From contig CP051229.1 in the NCBI GenBank assembly GCA_017792365.1, forward strand, positions 1,116,001-1,180,000: a stretch of DNA of 64,000 nt. The letters run 5' to 3'. Shown here piece after piece: positions 30,526 to 39,794 of this stretch. The number at the start of each line of letters is the position of its first letter. Within the stretch, counting starts at the first letter, position 1. This DNA comes from Hyphomonas sp. (lineage in GTDB: Bacteria > Pseudomonadota > Alphaproteobacteria > Caulobacterales > Hyphomonadaceae). Below the pieces are notes generated by a model. It was not told the origin of the DNA and made no database searches. It saw nothing but the letters and a program-made list of their open reading frames with translations. The position numbers were made by a program, and so were the translations under genes.

Positions 30526-32644
30526 TCAGAAGTCCTGGCGGTATTCCACGAGGAAGTTGCGGCCGCGGAATGGGTAGTCGTTCTTTTCGTAGTAGTACTC
30601 GTCCGTGATGTTATCGAGCTTGAACAACAACTGGCTCGCGTCGTTGATCCGCCAGCCGGCAGTCAAATCGAAAACCAGAAAATCGGGGTATTCAAACGTT
30701 CCGCCAGCGCCGTTCGTAAATACCCGACCTGCGCTGAAATCCCTGTCCTCCATGCCCTGCACATGGCGGCCGCCTAACCGCGCCGAGTAGACACCATCGT
30801 CGTACCCGAAACCGAAGTTGACCTTGAACTCAGCGACGTTCCGGATTGTGCTTGGTCCGGTCGACAGCTCTTCTTCGCGTGTGAAATAGTAGGTTAGCGA
30901 GCCATCAGCCTCCCAGACGCGCTCGCGTCCACCGAACAGCCCTCCGATGTCGAACTGTCCCTGCGCCTCCAGACCTTCTGCGGTCGATCCCGACGCATTC
31001 TCGTAGCTGGTGACCCGCAACGCTGGCGTATTGGTGGTCAGCACTGACGAGATGCGGTTCTTCACGTCGAGCTTGAACAGCGTCAGGTCGATGCCGAACA
31101 TCATCCCGTCATATCCAACGCCGATGTCGTAGCTCTCGCTTTCCTCTGGTTCGAGACCCGGATTGCCTTCGGTGATCCGGACCTGCCCCCCGACGATCTG
31201 CTCAACGAAACCCGAAACCTGTGCGGGATCCGGCACGACGAAGCCGGTGCCAGCGCTTGCATGAATACGCCACGGGCCGTCGGCATCCGGTCGAAAGACA
31301 ATGCCCGCACGAGGATTGAATGTATCCAGCGTTGACGTGCCGGGTGAAAAGGTTCGGTTGTTGCCAAGCGACGTCAGCGTCTTTGTCTCGATCTCATCAA
31401 AGCGTCCGCCAGCGTTGAGTATCAGCCTGTCGTCAAACAGGCGCGCTGTGAGGTCGGCGAAAGCGCCGATCGTCTCGCGCTCGTAGTCAGGGGAGAAGGA
31501 GCCGCGCTGCGAACCGTCGGGATTGAAGAACGCCGAGGTCTCTTCAACGAGCTGATAGTCCGCGCCGATGATGAGATCGTAGTTGTCGCTCAGCGCCCAG
31601 TTGTCCTGGAGTTGCAATCCCTTCCAGTCGATATCGTTTGTTGAACTGAGAAACTGCTCCTGGCCAGGCGGCTTGTCTGAGTAGGACTGCGCCTCCGCTG
31701 TCTGGTAGTAGAGCGCCAGCAACTCGTGGGCGCCAACCGAACCGGTAAGCGAGATGTCGCCGCCAAAGTTGGATTCATCCTTGTCGCTCTGATTGCTCGT
31801 CCCATCGGACTCCGCGCCCGGGGTCTCACTGTCCGGCGCATCGAAGCCCAGCAGACGAACCTGTGCTTCCCAGTCGCCGCCCAGCTTGACGGCGGCCCTT
31901 GCGAAGATGTTGTTGTTCACGAACTCTGTGTTGGGCCTGTCCGCACCGTTGCCCTGCGTGAACGCGCCAAACGTTTCCCCTCCCGAGCCCAGCTCATAAT
32001 CGTCGCGTTGCGCCAGATGACTGAATGCAAGGTCGAAGTTGACCGCATCGCTGAGCTCGCCCCCGATTTGCGCACCGAGCTTTGTCGTATCGTAGCTGCC
32101 GTAACCGACGTTCACGCTGCCGCCGACCTCACCCTCTGATTTCCGGGTGATGTAGTTGACGACGCCGCCCATCGCGGACGCCCCGTAGATCGCTGATGCA
32201 GAGCCCTTCAGAACTTCAACGCGCCAAGCCGGCGGTTGCGATGTTGCCCATGCTCTCGGCGCCCGCCGGACGACCGTCTATGAGCACCAGTACGCGCTTG
32301 TTGGTGCCCGAAAACTCCGGCCGAAATCCGCGAAGGCCGACGCCGGCCAACCCGCCAGGATACTGGATCACATCGACGGACGAGTTCTTCTTCAGCACAT
32401 CCGTGATGTCGACGCCGGTGGTGTTGAGGAGGTCGTCCTCGTTGATGACCTCAATCGTGGCTGGGATGTCCGCGATGTTCTGTTCCGCACGGCTGGCTGT
32501 GACCACGACGGTTTCCCGCGATCCCTCAGAATCCGGACCCGACTGCGCGCTCGCCACCCCCCCTGATGCAGCCGCGGCGGCCGCTGACAGAACCAGTGTC
32601 GCGCCGACCCCTCGAAAAAGTCTTGCTTTTAGCATGTTTGACAT
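30526..32644 (-). CDS. TonB-dependent outer-membrane receptor, module 1 (frameshifted)
   Basis: The signal peptide ends around ASGGVASA. The plug domain begins ETVVVTASRAEQNIADIP, the TonB-box-like region of BtuB/CirA-type receptors, with DDLLNTTGVDITDVLKK and VLVLIDGRPAGAE. The frame breaks near 32225 and resumes as AWRVEVLKGSASAIYGASAMGGVVNYITRK. The barrel ends with aromatic F (NFLVEYRQDF). Total about 705 residues. The EGNPGLEPEESESYDIG segment corresponds to the NPNL region of haem and cobalamin receptors; the upstream FRAP-like position reads FVVPDPAQ, so a haem motif is not intact. It is first in an operon with ExbB, DUF2149 and the CobN-like protein, so its ligand is likely a metal complex or tetrapyrrole. 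Confidence 0.87.
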
Positions 32645-32667
32645 CCCCTGAATTCAATACCCCGTAT

Positions 32668-32681
32668 CGTTACGTTATAAC
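32668..32681. promoter_or_regulatory. Candidate Zur-like site upstream of the module 1 receptor
   Basis: CGTTACGTTATAAC contains the palindrome GTTATAAC (32674-32681); the extended TACGTTATAACATA differs by one base from a symmetrical TATGTTATAACATA, close to zinc-uptake-regulator boxes of proteobacteria. It ends 24 bases upstream of the receptor start codon, where a repressor would block transcription. One site only; the call is tentative. Confidence 0.4.
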
Positions 32682-32814
32682 ATAGTCCAGTCGCTTCCGC
32701 GTTTTCCTGGATGCGAGTTGTCCCATCCGAACTGTCGAATTGAGCTTGAGCGTGCGCCTGCCCAGAAAACCGGACAGTCCATGGCAAAAATGAGCGGCTC
32801 GGCGCAGTCAAGGC

Positions 32815-32852
32815 GTTTACCGTGACCGTTACCGTTACGGCGACGTTACAGG
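32815..32852. promoter_or_regulatory. GTTAC-repeat element upstream of the module 1 receptor
   Basis: Within 38 bases ACCGT(G/T)AC-type units recur: TTACCGTGAC, ACCGTTAC twice in a row, and GACGTTACAGG. A related TTACCGTTACAGG ... CGTTAC lies upstream of the module 2 receptor. In both places the element is preceded (plus strand) by ATGAGCGGCTC. Shared binding of a regulator is inferred. Confidence 0.45.
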
Positions 32853-32910
32853 TGGGGCCGTCGGCTGGCGTGCGAGAGCGCAGTGCGGTCTGAGCCCAGG
32901 TGCAAACCTG

Positions 32911-34137
32911 CTATCGGTCCGGCTGTTTGAACTGCGACTGCAGAAGCGTCGAATGGGCCGTAGAGGATACGACCGAGCCATGGCCGACTTCGGAGAGAGA
33001 GACGTACTCGTTCCAGACAACTGCCCAACCGGTGCCGAATCGGCGGATCGCCGGGATCGATGACTGCTCGGCAGTGTGTGTCAGGCGCCGGATATTCGAA
33101 GCCGGTGCGCCGGTTCGGTCGAAGATCCGGGCGTAGAGTTCACCCTGGCCCTGGTCGCGGTCGGACCAGACGAGCGCGAGATCCTTGTCGCCGAACGCGA
33201 GATAGGCCCCAATTGATGCGGCCGCGGTGTGGCTCACGCGGTGGGATTCAGTCGCCTTCTGGATGACCGCGTCGATCGTTGCGCCTGCGCGCAGATAGAC
33301 TTCCCGGTTCCCATCCCGCTCGTCGAACCAGGTGAGCGCAGCCTCTCCATTCTTTCCGATGGCGATGTCCGGGTAGAGTGATGCGAAGCCATCGTCTGAA
33401 GACATCTGCGTTTGTACGGCGTCGCCGTTTGCGATTGCGATATGCTGCAACTCGTTCCGGGCGTTTCCCAGACCCGCATCGAACACAATGTGAAATACGC
33501 CGTCGCCTCCGACGGCCGCGTTCAGATTCCACGTGTCGCGACTGGCTGCGCCGGATTGCAAAGCGTCGCCGAGGAACTCGCCATCCGGGGACATTTGGAC
33601 GCTCCACACCTCGGCTTCTTGCGATACTGCGTCCGCGTCCTGTTCGATCCATGCGACAGCGAGGGCGTCGTCGACCGCCCGCACCACGGGGTTGCGCGTG
33701 ACCCGGTGCCGCTCGCCCAAGCGCTGGCGCCAACGCTTCTGACCTTCGATCGAAAATCGCCCGACCCACGCGCTTAGCGCGCTGGTGCGCATGTCCTTCT
33801 CGTACCAAGCCACGATGACATCGCCGTCCATGAGCAGAAGATCTGGTTCATAGGCGTGGTGCGGACCGGTCGTGATGCGAACCGGTGCGCCCCGCGTCTT
33901 TCCGGCGGGCGTCAGGAGCTGCAGGAAGATCGAATCTGGCGCTTCATATCCGCCGTGCCAGCCGGCGAGGAGCGTCTCACCATCTGTCGCGAGAGACAGT
34001 TCGTAGGCCGTCATGCCCGGAGGGCTAATAGTGCTGACGACCTGATCTGTCTGAAGTGAAGCGCATGCCGCCGCACAAGACGCTAGGGCGGCTAAAATCG
34101 CCAGCCGCAGGCCATCAGGCGCCCCGGGCAACGACAC
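32911..34137 (-). CDS. Beta-propeller-like lipoprotein downstream of the module 2 chelatase
   Basis: The protein has 408 residues from GTG 34137, with a signal peptide and lipobox (LAALASCAAACAS). The body has repeated Asp-rich blade-like units of sialidase/WD type, each with a W or F followed by D: DGDVIVAWYEKD, DALAVAWIEQDAD, GEAALTWFDERDGNREVYLRAG, KDLALVWSDRDQGQGELYARIFD, GWAVVWNEYVS. It probably folds as a beta-propeller tethered to a membrane facing the periplasm or outside. It overlaps the end of the module 2 chelatase gene by 23 bases, implying co-translation and a role in the same system. No enzyme motif recognised. Confidence 0.75.
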   Translation of the reverse strand: MSLPGAPDGLRLAILAALASCAAACASLQTDQVVSTISPPGMTAYELSLATDGETLLAGWHGGYEAPDSIFLQLLTPAGKTRGAPVRITTGPHHAYEPDLLLMDGDVIVAWYEKDMRTSALSAWVGRFSIEGQKRWRQRLGERHRVTRNPVVRAVDDALAVAWIEQDADAVSQEAEVWSVQMSPDGEFLGDALQSGAASRDTWNLNAAVGGDGVFHIVFDAGLGNARNELQHIAIANGDAVQTQMSSDDGFASLYPDIAIGKNGEAALTWFDERDGNREVYLRAGATIDAVIQKATESHRVSHTAAASIGAYLAFGDKDLALVWSDRDQGQGELYARIFDRTGAPASNIRRLTHTAEQSSIPAIRRFGTGWAVVWNEYVSLSEVGHGSVVSSTAHSTLLQSQFKQPDR

Positions 34138-37100
34138 CCCGCCAGCGCCAGGCCGCCATCAACCCGATCAGCGCGACGACCGGCCATGCGAAATCCCATC
34201 TCGTCATGGGCCGATACTCGCTTGTCTGCATTTCCGGCTGCTGCTGTGAACGGTCGATCTCTTCCATCACATACCCTTGGTCTTCCGCCATCGCCTGCGC
34301 CGCAGCCAACTCGGGAGCGCCCTGCAGATCGGGAAGCTCCGCAATCGCATCCGTCGGCGCGGATGTGCCGGGGCGCTGAGAGCGCTCCAAGGCATCGTTG
34401 CGGTTGGCGAATGTGCGCAGATCTGCAGCCGCAACCTCAATCGACTGCTCCATCGCGCCCTCGAACGCAGCACGCGCAGCTTCAATGTCAGGGGTTGGCA
34501 CCCCGACCTTGACGGCCTCGTCCATCACGTATTCGAGCAACCTCGCGTTCTCGCAGGTGACTGCGGAGCAACCGGCGCCGTGCTCGTTGACGTTGTCGAT
34601 GAACTCGCGAATGAGGGTGGCCTTTGTCGCTTCATCCGCCGCCCAGTAGTCCTTGCGGACGGTTTCGATCATCCGCGCCGTGATATCCTGGTATGCGAAG
34701 GGCGAGTTTTCCTCGAAGTATTCCTTCATGCCCATGTCGTGCTTGTCTTCAACGTAGACTTCGAAGGTTTCCTGCCACATGGCGTCATCAACGGCGGTGG
34801 TGATGGTTGCATCCCAGCCCCACAGGTACTCCACGAACTCACGCATCGCGGCGGCGCCGGCATAGCCCTCCTTCTGCATGCCTTCGATCCAGGTGGGGTT
34901 CACGTAGCGAGACCGGAACTCCTGCCCGATGAACTTGTCGAGCCCGGTCATCTGCGGATTGCCCGGGTCGCGCGTGTTGGTGACGACCGCGTCAGGCGTG
35001 GTGCCGTCTATGCTCCGCACAGCAGATGCGAGGCCGCCCATGTACATGAACATGTCGTCGTTATCGAGCGAGCCGTAGAGCATCGTCGAACTGGAATGAA
35101 CGACCTTCTCAACACCAGAAAGGTTCAGCCGGAAGACATCGGCCATCTCCTCGCCCCAGAATCCGTTGCCGAACCCGTGGCCCATCTTGCGGATGTAGTC
35201 GTTGGCGAAACCGGCTTCGTCATCCCACGAACCACTGGCGGACACGATGTTCGACGTATTGAGGTTGTATGTGCCGGGCGGCTCGTCGAAGATTCTCACG
35301 CCAGCAAGCTTGTCGGCCTCTTCCGGCGAGCGACCCAGAGCGATCAGCGCCTCCCGTGTCTCTAGATAGTGTTTGCGGACAAGGTTGTCGGCTTCCTCCA
35401 GCGCCTTCACGCGTTGCACGGCCTCGTCCATCAGCCGCGTCACGTTGCCGAACAGTCCCTCTGCGGCCGACGCAATGACGATGTCCACACGCGGTCGGCC
35501 CAGTTCGCGGCGCGGAATGACTTCCACGCCCACGACCTTGCCGCGCGCATCCCAAACCGGGCGGGTGCCGAGCAAGTGGAAGATCTGTGACTCCAGAACG
35601 CCCTCATGGCGCATCGTCTCGTCGCCCCATATGACGAACGAGACTTTTTCGGGATACGCGCCGTGTTCCTTGAGATGGTCGGCCAGCATCTGGTCAGCGA
35701 GCTTCACACCCATCTTGTAGGCGGCCGGCTTTGGCACCTTGTCAGGATCGATCCCGTAGAAGTTCTTGCCAGTCGGGTAGGCGTCCGGATTGCGGATGGG
35801 TTCCCCGCCGCTCCCGGCCGGCAGGAACTCGCCGGATAGGGCCGCGACAAGACTCTCGAGCTCGCGCGTGGCGCCAGTCCGGATGCGATCTTCCATGTCC
35901 GCAGAAAAAACCTTGCGCTCATCGGGCAGTTGCGATCGGTCCGCGCTGACCACGGCGTCCACCGTACTGGCGATCGCGTCATCCTCCGGCGTGCGACCAA
36001 AGGCGTGAAGGCCGTATGGGATCAGCTGCTCCTTGAGTTCGGCCAGATAATCCTCGATCTCGTGGATCTGCCGGTGGCTGATCTTGCTGTCGAGCTCGAG
36101 ACCGAGATCCTTGGCGATCCCCATCTCGACGATCTGAGTGCGCAGCTCGTCGTGATAAGCCTGCGCCAGCTCCGGGTTCTTGGACTCGTTGCGGTGGTGG
36201 TCGTTGATCAGCTCGGACAGCTTTGCGAGCTCTTCGGTCAGGCCGCCCTTCACGAATGGCGGCACCATATGGTCCACCAGCATCGCCGCGCCGCGCCGCC
36301 GCGCAACCAACCCTTCACCGACGACGTCCACATTGTAGATGTAAATGTCCGGCAGATCCGCGATCAGCGCATCGGGCGCATCTTCCGGGCTCAGTCCCGC
36401 GTCGCGACCATCCAGCCATTCCAGGGTGCCATGCGTGCCGACATGGACAACAGCGTCGGCCTTCAGGCCGTCACGCAGCCATTTGTACACCGCAACATAC
36501 TGGTGATGCGGCGCCAAGTCCTTCGCGTGGTAGAGCTTTACGAGATCCTCGCCCCATGCGCGCGACGGCTGAGGCGTAAGTGTGATCTTGCCGTACTGGA
36601 CGACTGGAACGATCAGCGACGCGTTGCGACCTTCGCCAATGGTCATCAACTCGCCATCAGCCGGGTCGCCCCAGTCGCTCGTGATCTTGTCGCGCAGGAC
36701 GGGCGCATACCCCTTCAACCAGCCCTCATATTGAGAGACGGGGATCCGGACGGCGTTGCCGGCGGCGATCATTTCGTTCAGCTCACCAGGCGCGGCGCTC
36801 GAAACGTTGCGCGCCTTTTCGGTGATGTCGGCGAGCACCTTGTCGGTTGAGGGCGGAGCGCCGCCAACGTCAAAGCCTTCCGCGTGCATCTTGGCCAGCA
36901 TGTTCGCCATCGTCTCGGCTACGTTGAGGTAGCTCGCCCCGATGCTCGCCTTGCCCGGCGGGTAGTTGTAGTAGAGCACCGCCACGGACTTGTCGGCGTT
37001 GGCCTTGCGCCGCAGTTCGGCGTACTTCAGCCCTCGCCGCACCGCGAGATCGACCTGGGACAGGACGGGCGATGTGATGACGGCGTTGATGCCAGTCAAC

Positions 37101-38134
37101 GGATCACGCACCTTCTCTTTCGTTCCCACCACAGTTGGCGCCACCGTCCCGACCAGTTCAGGCGTGGCGAGGTTGAATGTACCTTCGAACATCGAAAGGC
37201 CTGTTCGCGAGGTCCTCCAGTCTTCCTCGCTGCGGCCATAGAGCGTGATCAGATTGAGGGCCGGTACATTGACCTCATCAAGCCGCTTCCAGGCATCGCT
37301 GTCCGCGAACATGAAATTGAGACCAAGGATCACGTCGACGCGCGGCGTGCCGTCCTGGTTGAGCAAGAGCCGCTGTGCGCCCACGTCGCCGGGATAGCCA
37401 AAATAGGGTACGGCGACGGCGCCTGCTTCTTCGATCGAGGCGATCAGCGCATCGATCAGGGCGATGTCCCCGCTGTAATAGGCCGCCTTGAAGAACCCGA
37501 CGCCAACGCTTGGTGCATCTGCCTTCGCTTTTCCGTTGGAGCGCCGCCACTGATCGAACTCGTTCCACGTCTCGAACACACGTCCGTCGCCGCCGTCGGG
37601 ATAATAGTATCCGTAGTTCAGCGATGGCTGCGGATTGGGCAGCTTCAGGCCATCAACGCCGGCCCGGCTCAGCGCCAGCTTCATCAGGCCCAGTTGATTT
37701 GAGGACCCGCCATTCTGCCAGTAAGCCTGCGCGCGATTGTCCAGAACCGCGCCCTGTCCTTCATAAATCTCCGAGCCAACGAGGCCGACGCCTACCGCCA
37801 GTACAGCGCCATCCGCCGCAACCGTCGGGATGATGTCGATGTCGTGCTGATCGTTAAACTGACCGAGCATCTGCTCGTTCATCATGTCGAACACGAGCAC
37901 ATCAAGGGACGTCATCTCCTCGGGCTCGATATCCGCCACCGAGCTCTCAGACATCAGGACGAGCTCGACCTCGCCGCGCAGCTCCGGGTGTTCGCGCACC
38001 AAAGCCTGGAACGCGCTGAGGGTTCCGGGGAGGTTGCCATCGGAAAACACATAGCCGAGGCGCACAGGCTCCGCGTTGGCGAGGCCAGTTGAAGCGAGAG
38101 CCGCCAGAAAGAGACTAAGGAGCCGGATCAGCAA
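34115..38134 (-). CDS. Exported CobN/HmuS-like chelatase, module 2
   Basis: The protein has 1339 residues from TTG 38134, chosen because GGAGGAGG lies at 38141-38148 and the start gives a clean Sec signal (MLIRLLSLFLAALASTGLANA). A C-terminal helix (FAWPVVALIGLMAAWRW) anchors it. CobN-family marks are intact: PHHQY (542-546), HVGTHGTLEW (564-573), FVIWGDETMRHEG, LLGTRPVWDARGKV, ELGRPRVDIVIASAAEG, and HSSSTMLYGSLDNDD. Near the C-terminus GCSAVTCEN carries two Cys that align with a pair in module 1. True CobN is cytosolic and works with CobS/CobT; neither is encoded here, and export plus the ExbB/DUF2149 neighbours fit the HmuS group, for which haem dechelation has been reported in Bacteroides. 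Metal-tetrapyrrole (de)chelation is inferred. Confidence 0.87.
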   Translation of the reverse strand: MLIRLLSLFLAALASTGLANAEPVRLGYVFSDGNLPGTLSAFQALVREHPELRGEVELVLMSESSVADIEPEEMTSLDVLVFDMMNEQMLGQFNDQHDIDIIPTVAADGAVLAVGVGLVGSEIYEGQGAVLDNRAQAYWQNGGSSNQLGLMKLALSRAGVDGLKLPNPQPSLNYGYYYPDGGDGRVFETWNEFDQWRRSNGKAKADAPSVGVGFFKAAYYSGDIALIDALIASIEEAGAVAVPYFGYPGDVGAQRLLLNQDGTPRVDVILGLNFMFADSDAWKRLDEVNVPALNLITLYGRSEEDWRTSRTGLSMFEGTFNLATPELVGTVAPTVVGTKEKVRDPLTGINAVITSPVLSQVDLAVRRGLKYAELRRKANADKSVAVLYYNYPPGKASIGASYLNVAETMANMLAKMHAEGFDVGGAPPSTDKVLADITEKARNVSSAAPGELNEMIAAGNAVRIPVSQYEGWLKGYAPVLRDKITSDWGDPADGELMTIGEGRNASLIVPVVQYGKITLTPQPSRAWGEDLVKLYHAKDLAPHHQYVAVYKWLRDGLKADAVVHVGTHGTLEWLDGRDAGLSPEDAPDALIADLPDIYIYNVDVVGEGLVARRRGAAMLVDHMVPPFVKGGLTEELAKLSELINDHHRNESKNPELAQAYHDELRTQIVEMGIAKDLGLELDSKISHRQIHEIEDYLAELKEQLIPYGLHAFGRTPEDDAIASTVDAVVSADRSQLPDERKVFSADMEDRIRTGATRELESLVAALSGEFLPAGSGGEPIRNPDAYPTGKNFYGIDPDKVPKPAAYKMGVKLADQMLADHLKEHGAYPEKVSFVIWGDETMRHEGVLESQIFHLLGTRPVWDARGKVVGVEVIPRRELGRPRVDIVIASAAEGLFGNVTRLMDEAVQRVKALEEADNLVRKHYLETREALIALGRSPEEADKLAGVRIFDEPPGTYNLNTSNIVSASGSWDDEAGFANDYIRKMGHGFGNGFWGEEMADVFRLNLSGVEKVVHSSSTMLYGSLDNDDMFMYMGGLASAVRSIDGTTPDAVVTNTRDPGNPQMTGLDKFIGQEFRSRYVNPTWIEGMQKEGYAGAAAMREFVEYLWGWDATITTAVDDAMWQETFEVYVEDKHDMGMKEYFEENSPFAYQDITARMIETVRKDYWAADEATKATLIREFIDNVNEHGAGCSAVTCENARLLEYVMDEAVKVGVPTPDIEAARAAFEGAMEQSIEVAAADLRTFANRNDALERSQRPGTSAPTDAIAELPDLQGAPELAAAQAMAEDQGYVMEEIDRSQQQPEMQTSEYRPMTRWDFAWPVVALIGLMAAWRWRGVVARGA

Positions 38135-38495
38135 TCTCGCCCTCCTCCGCGCCAGCACCTTCGGCGTCCGGCACATAGATGATCTGCCCGTTGGCCAGGC
38201 GATAGGCTGTGCCGAGCCTCTCGCCATCGCCCTCTCCGGTCTGCCCCGTCAGCTTGTAGGCGGTGATTTCCTGTCCCTGCTTGACGATGATTTCCTGCTC
38301 GCCCTGCGCGTTGGTCTTGACCATTGTGACCTCGCTGTCGGGATCCATCAGGTCGCCCATATTGTAGACGGAGAATAGCGAGATCATCAGGCCAACGATG
38401 AACACGATGGACACGTCGAACAGGTTCGCGACGCTCGCGAGCGGATCCTCCTCCGCGACCTCCTCGGGGGGCGCAAGCTTCAGGAAGCGTCCCAT
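38115..38495 (-). CDS. DUF2149 membrane protein, module 2
   Basis: The protein has 126 residues with one N-terminal membrane helix in the family signature EEDPLASVANLFDVSIVFIVGLMISLFSVYNMGDLMDPDSEVTMVK, then a periplasmic domain ending AYRLANGQIIYVPDAEG. It closely parallels the module 1 copy. Its ATG shares a base with the ExbB stop (TGATG) and its end overlaps the chelatase start by 20 bases, so the three genes are tightly coupled. An ExbD-like role is inferred. Confidence 0.86.
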   Translation of the reverse strand: MGRFLKLAPPEEVAEEDPLASVANLFDVSIVFIVGLMISLFSVYNMGDLMDPDSEVTMVKTNAQGEQEIIVKQGQEITAYKLTGQTGEGDGERLGTAYRLANGQIIYVPDAEGAGAEEGEIADPAP

Positions 38496-39115
38496 CAGCG
38501 ATCTTCCATTTCGGCCACAACGACCTCGGCCAGATAGCGCTGCTCGCGGATCGTGGCTTCAACCCAGGTCTGACGCATCGCCACCAGCGCATAGGCGATC
38601 GTGCCTGTGGCCAGACCTACGATCGTCGTTGTAAACGCCACGACCATCTGACCGGCCATCGCCTGCAAATTGCCTGCAGCCATGGCCGCGAGCGAGCTCC
38701 CCATCGGGATCAGCGTGCCAATCAGTCCAAGGCTGGGGCCGATCTTCACGAGCGCTCTTGGACCGAGCAATTCCTTGCGAAGCCGCTCTTCGTGTTCGGC
38801 GACCGCATTCTCCAGCCCGCCGTGCTTCAGGGACCCCGCCTGATGAAGGGCCTGCACGGACGCCAGCAAGCTGCGCAGGGGGGCTGGCAGTTTCGATGTG
38901 CGGTCATCTCCGGCTTTCAGGACCTCGCCCTGCTGCAGCCACTGCCTGATATTGAACCCGTCGTGTTCTGACCGACGGCGGATCGCGAGGACAAGCGACT
39001 GGCCAACAAAGTAGAGCGTGAATCCCACACAGACCCAAAGGAGCGCCATGACGGGGAAGCGCAGCACCTGCCCCAGCGCGAAGAGACCGTTTTCCAGAGC
39101 ACCAAGCAGGTTCAT
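38495..39115 (-). CDS. ExbB/TolQ/MotA-type proton channel subunit, module 2
   Basis: The protein has 206 residues from ATG 39115, which overlaps the stop of the upstream membrane-protein gene (ATGA). The first helix is FPVMALLWVCVGFTLYFVGQSLVLAI; the ExbB core KIGPSLGLIGTLIPMGSSLAAMAAGNLQAMAGQMVVAFTTTIVGLATGTIAYAL carries the conserved GP-LGL-GTLIPM and Thr residues of the channel family. The copy is intact, unlike module 1. It probably forms a proton-driven complex with the DUF2149 protein to energise either TonB-like action on the receptor or the periplasmic chelatase. Confidence 0.87.
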   Translation of the reverse strand: MNLLGALENGLFALGQVLRFPVMALLWVCVGFTLYFVGQSLVLAIRRRSEHDGFNIRQWLQQGEVLKAGDDRTSKLPAPLRSLLASVQALHQAGSLKHGGLENAVAEHEERLRKELLGPRALVKIGPSLGLIGTLIPMGSSLAAMAAGNLQAMAGQMVVAFTTTIVGLATGTIAYALVAMRQTWVEATIREQRYLAEVVVAEMEDR

Positions 39116-39702
39116 TTCGTTTTCCATACACCGCGCAGCACGCCAGCTGCGATCGCCACTATCGCGAACAGAGCCGCCCAGACCGGCACGCTGATCGCTT
39201 CCGCTTCCACAAAAGTTCGATTGAGCGCTTCGGCCGAGCGCCAGCCGTCTATCACACCTGCAACGGTTGCAAACACGACCGACGCACCTGCAACGCAGGC
39301 AAGCGTCCATCCGGCGCCGCGGGTCGAGATCGTCGTCGACTTGCGGAAAACCAGAACGGCGAGCGCGAGCAGCGCGATAGATGCGCCGATTGCGAGCGGG
39401 AGCCCGGCGCCGCTCGCACTGAACAGACTTGCCGCCAGCCCCGCAAACAGCCCCGCGAAGCCCGCACTCTGGTTATGGCCCAGCGGCCGCAGTACGGCCC
39501 ACATGGCAGCAATTGCGAGCAACCCGGCAATCCATTCCGGTTGCGGCATCAACCACATTGTCGCCGCGCCCGCAGCAATGCCAAATGCCGCTAACGCGAT
39601 CGCCAGGCTCCTCACATTTCTTGAACCTGCAGAACCGAAGACAACGGCTGCAATCATGCAGGCGAGCCAGGTGGCCGATATGATGAACGGCGGAGAACTC
39701 AT
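39112..39702 (-). CDS. Polytopic membrane protein of the module 2 cluster
   Basis: The protein has 196 residues from ATG 39702 and six to seven predicted membrane helices (for example FIISATWLACMIAAVVFG, NVRSLAIALAAFGIAAGAA, WIAGLLAIAAMWAVL, LPLAIGASIALLALAVLVF, VPVWAALFAIVAIAAGVL). No family recognised. It is coupled by ATGA overlap to the ExbB gene and has no counterpart in module 1. It could be the inner-membrane transporter for the released metal or ligand, which is inference from position. Confidence 0.75.
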   Translation of the reverse strand: MSSPPFIISATWLACMIAAVVFGSAGSRNVRSLAIALAAFGIAAGAATMWLMPQPEWIAGLLAIAAMWAVLRPLGHNQSAGFAGLFAGLAASLFSASGAGLPLAIGASIALLALAVLVFRKSTTISTRGAGWTLACVAGASVVFATVAGVIDGWRSAEALNRTFVEAEAISVPVWAALFAIVAIAAGVLRGVWKTK

Positions 39703-39794
39703 GGCATTAAGATCGTTCGTCAAGCATCGCGTATCAATCAGCAATGGCGCCGCGCCACTCGGCAATCGCATCAAAACGGCGTCAGATCAAAGCT

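Noticed and set aside
35930-37702. Two long plus-strand frames within the module 2 chelatase
   Set aside because: They lie wholly antisense to a gene with recognised CobN motifs.
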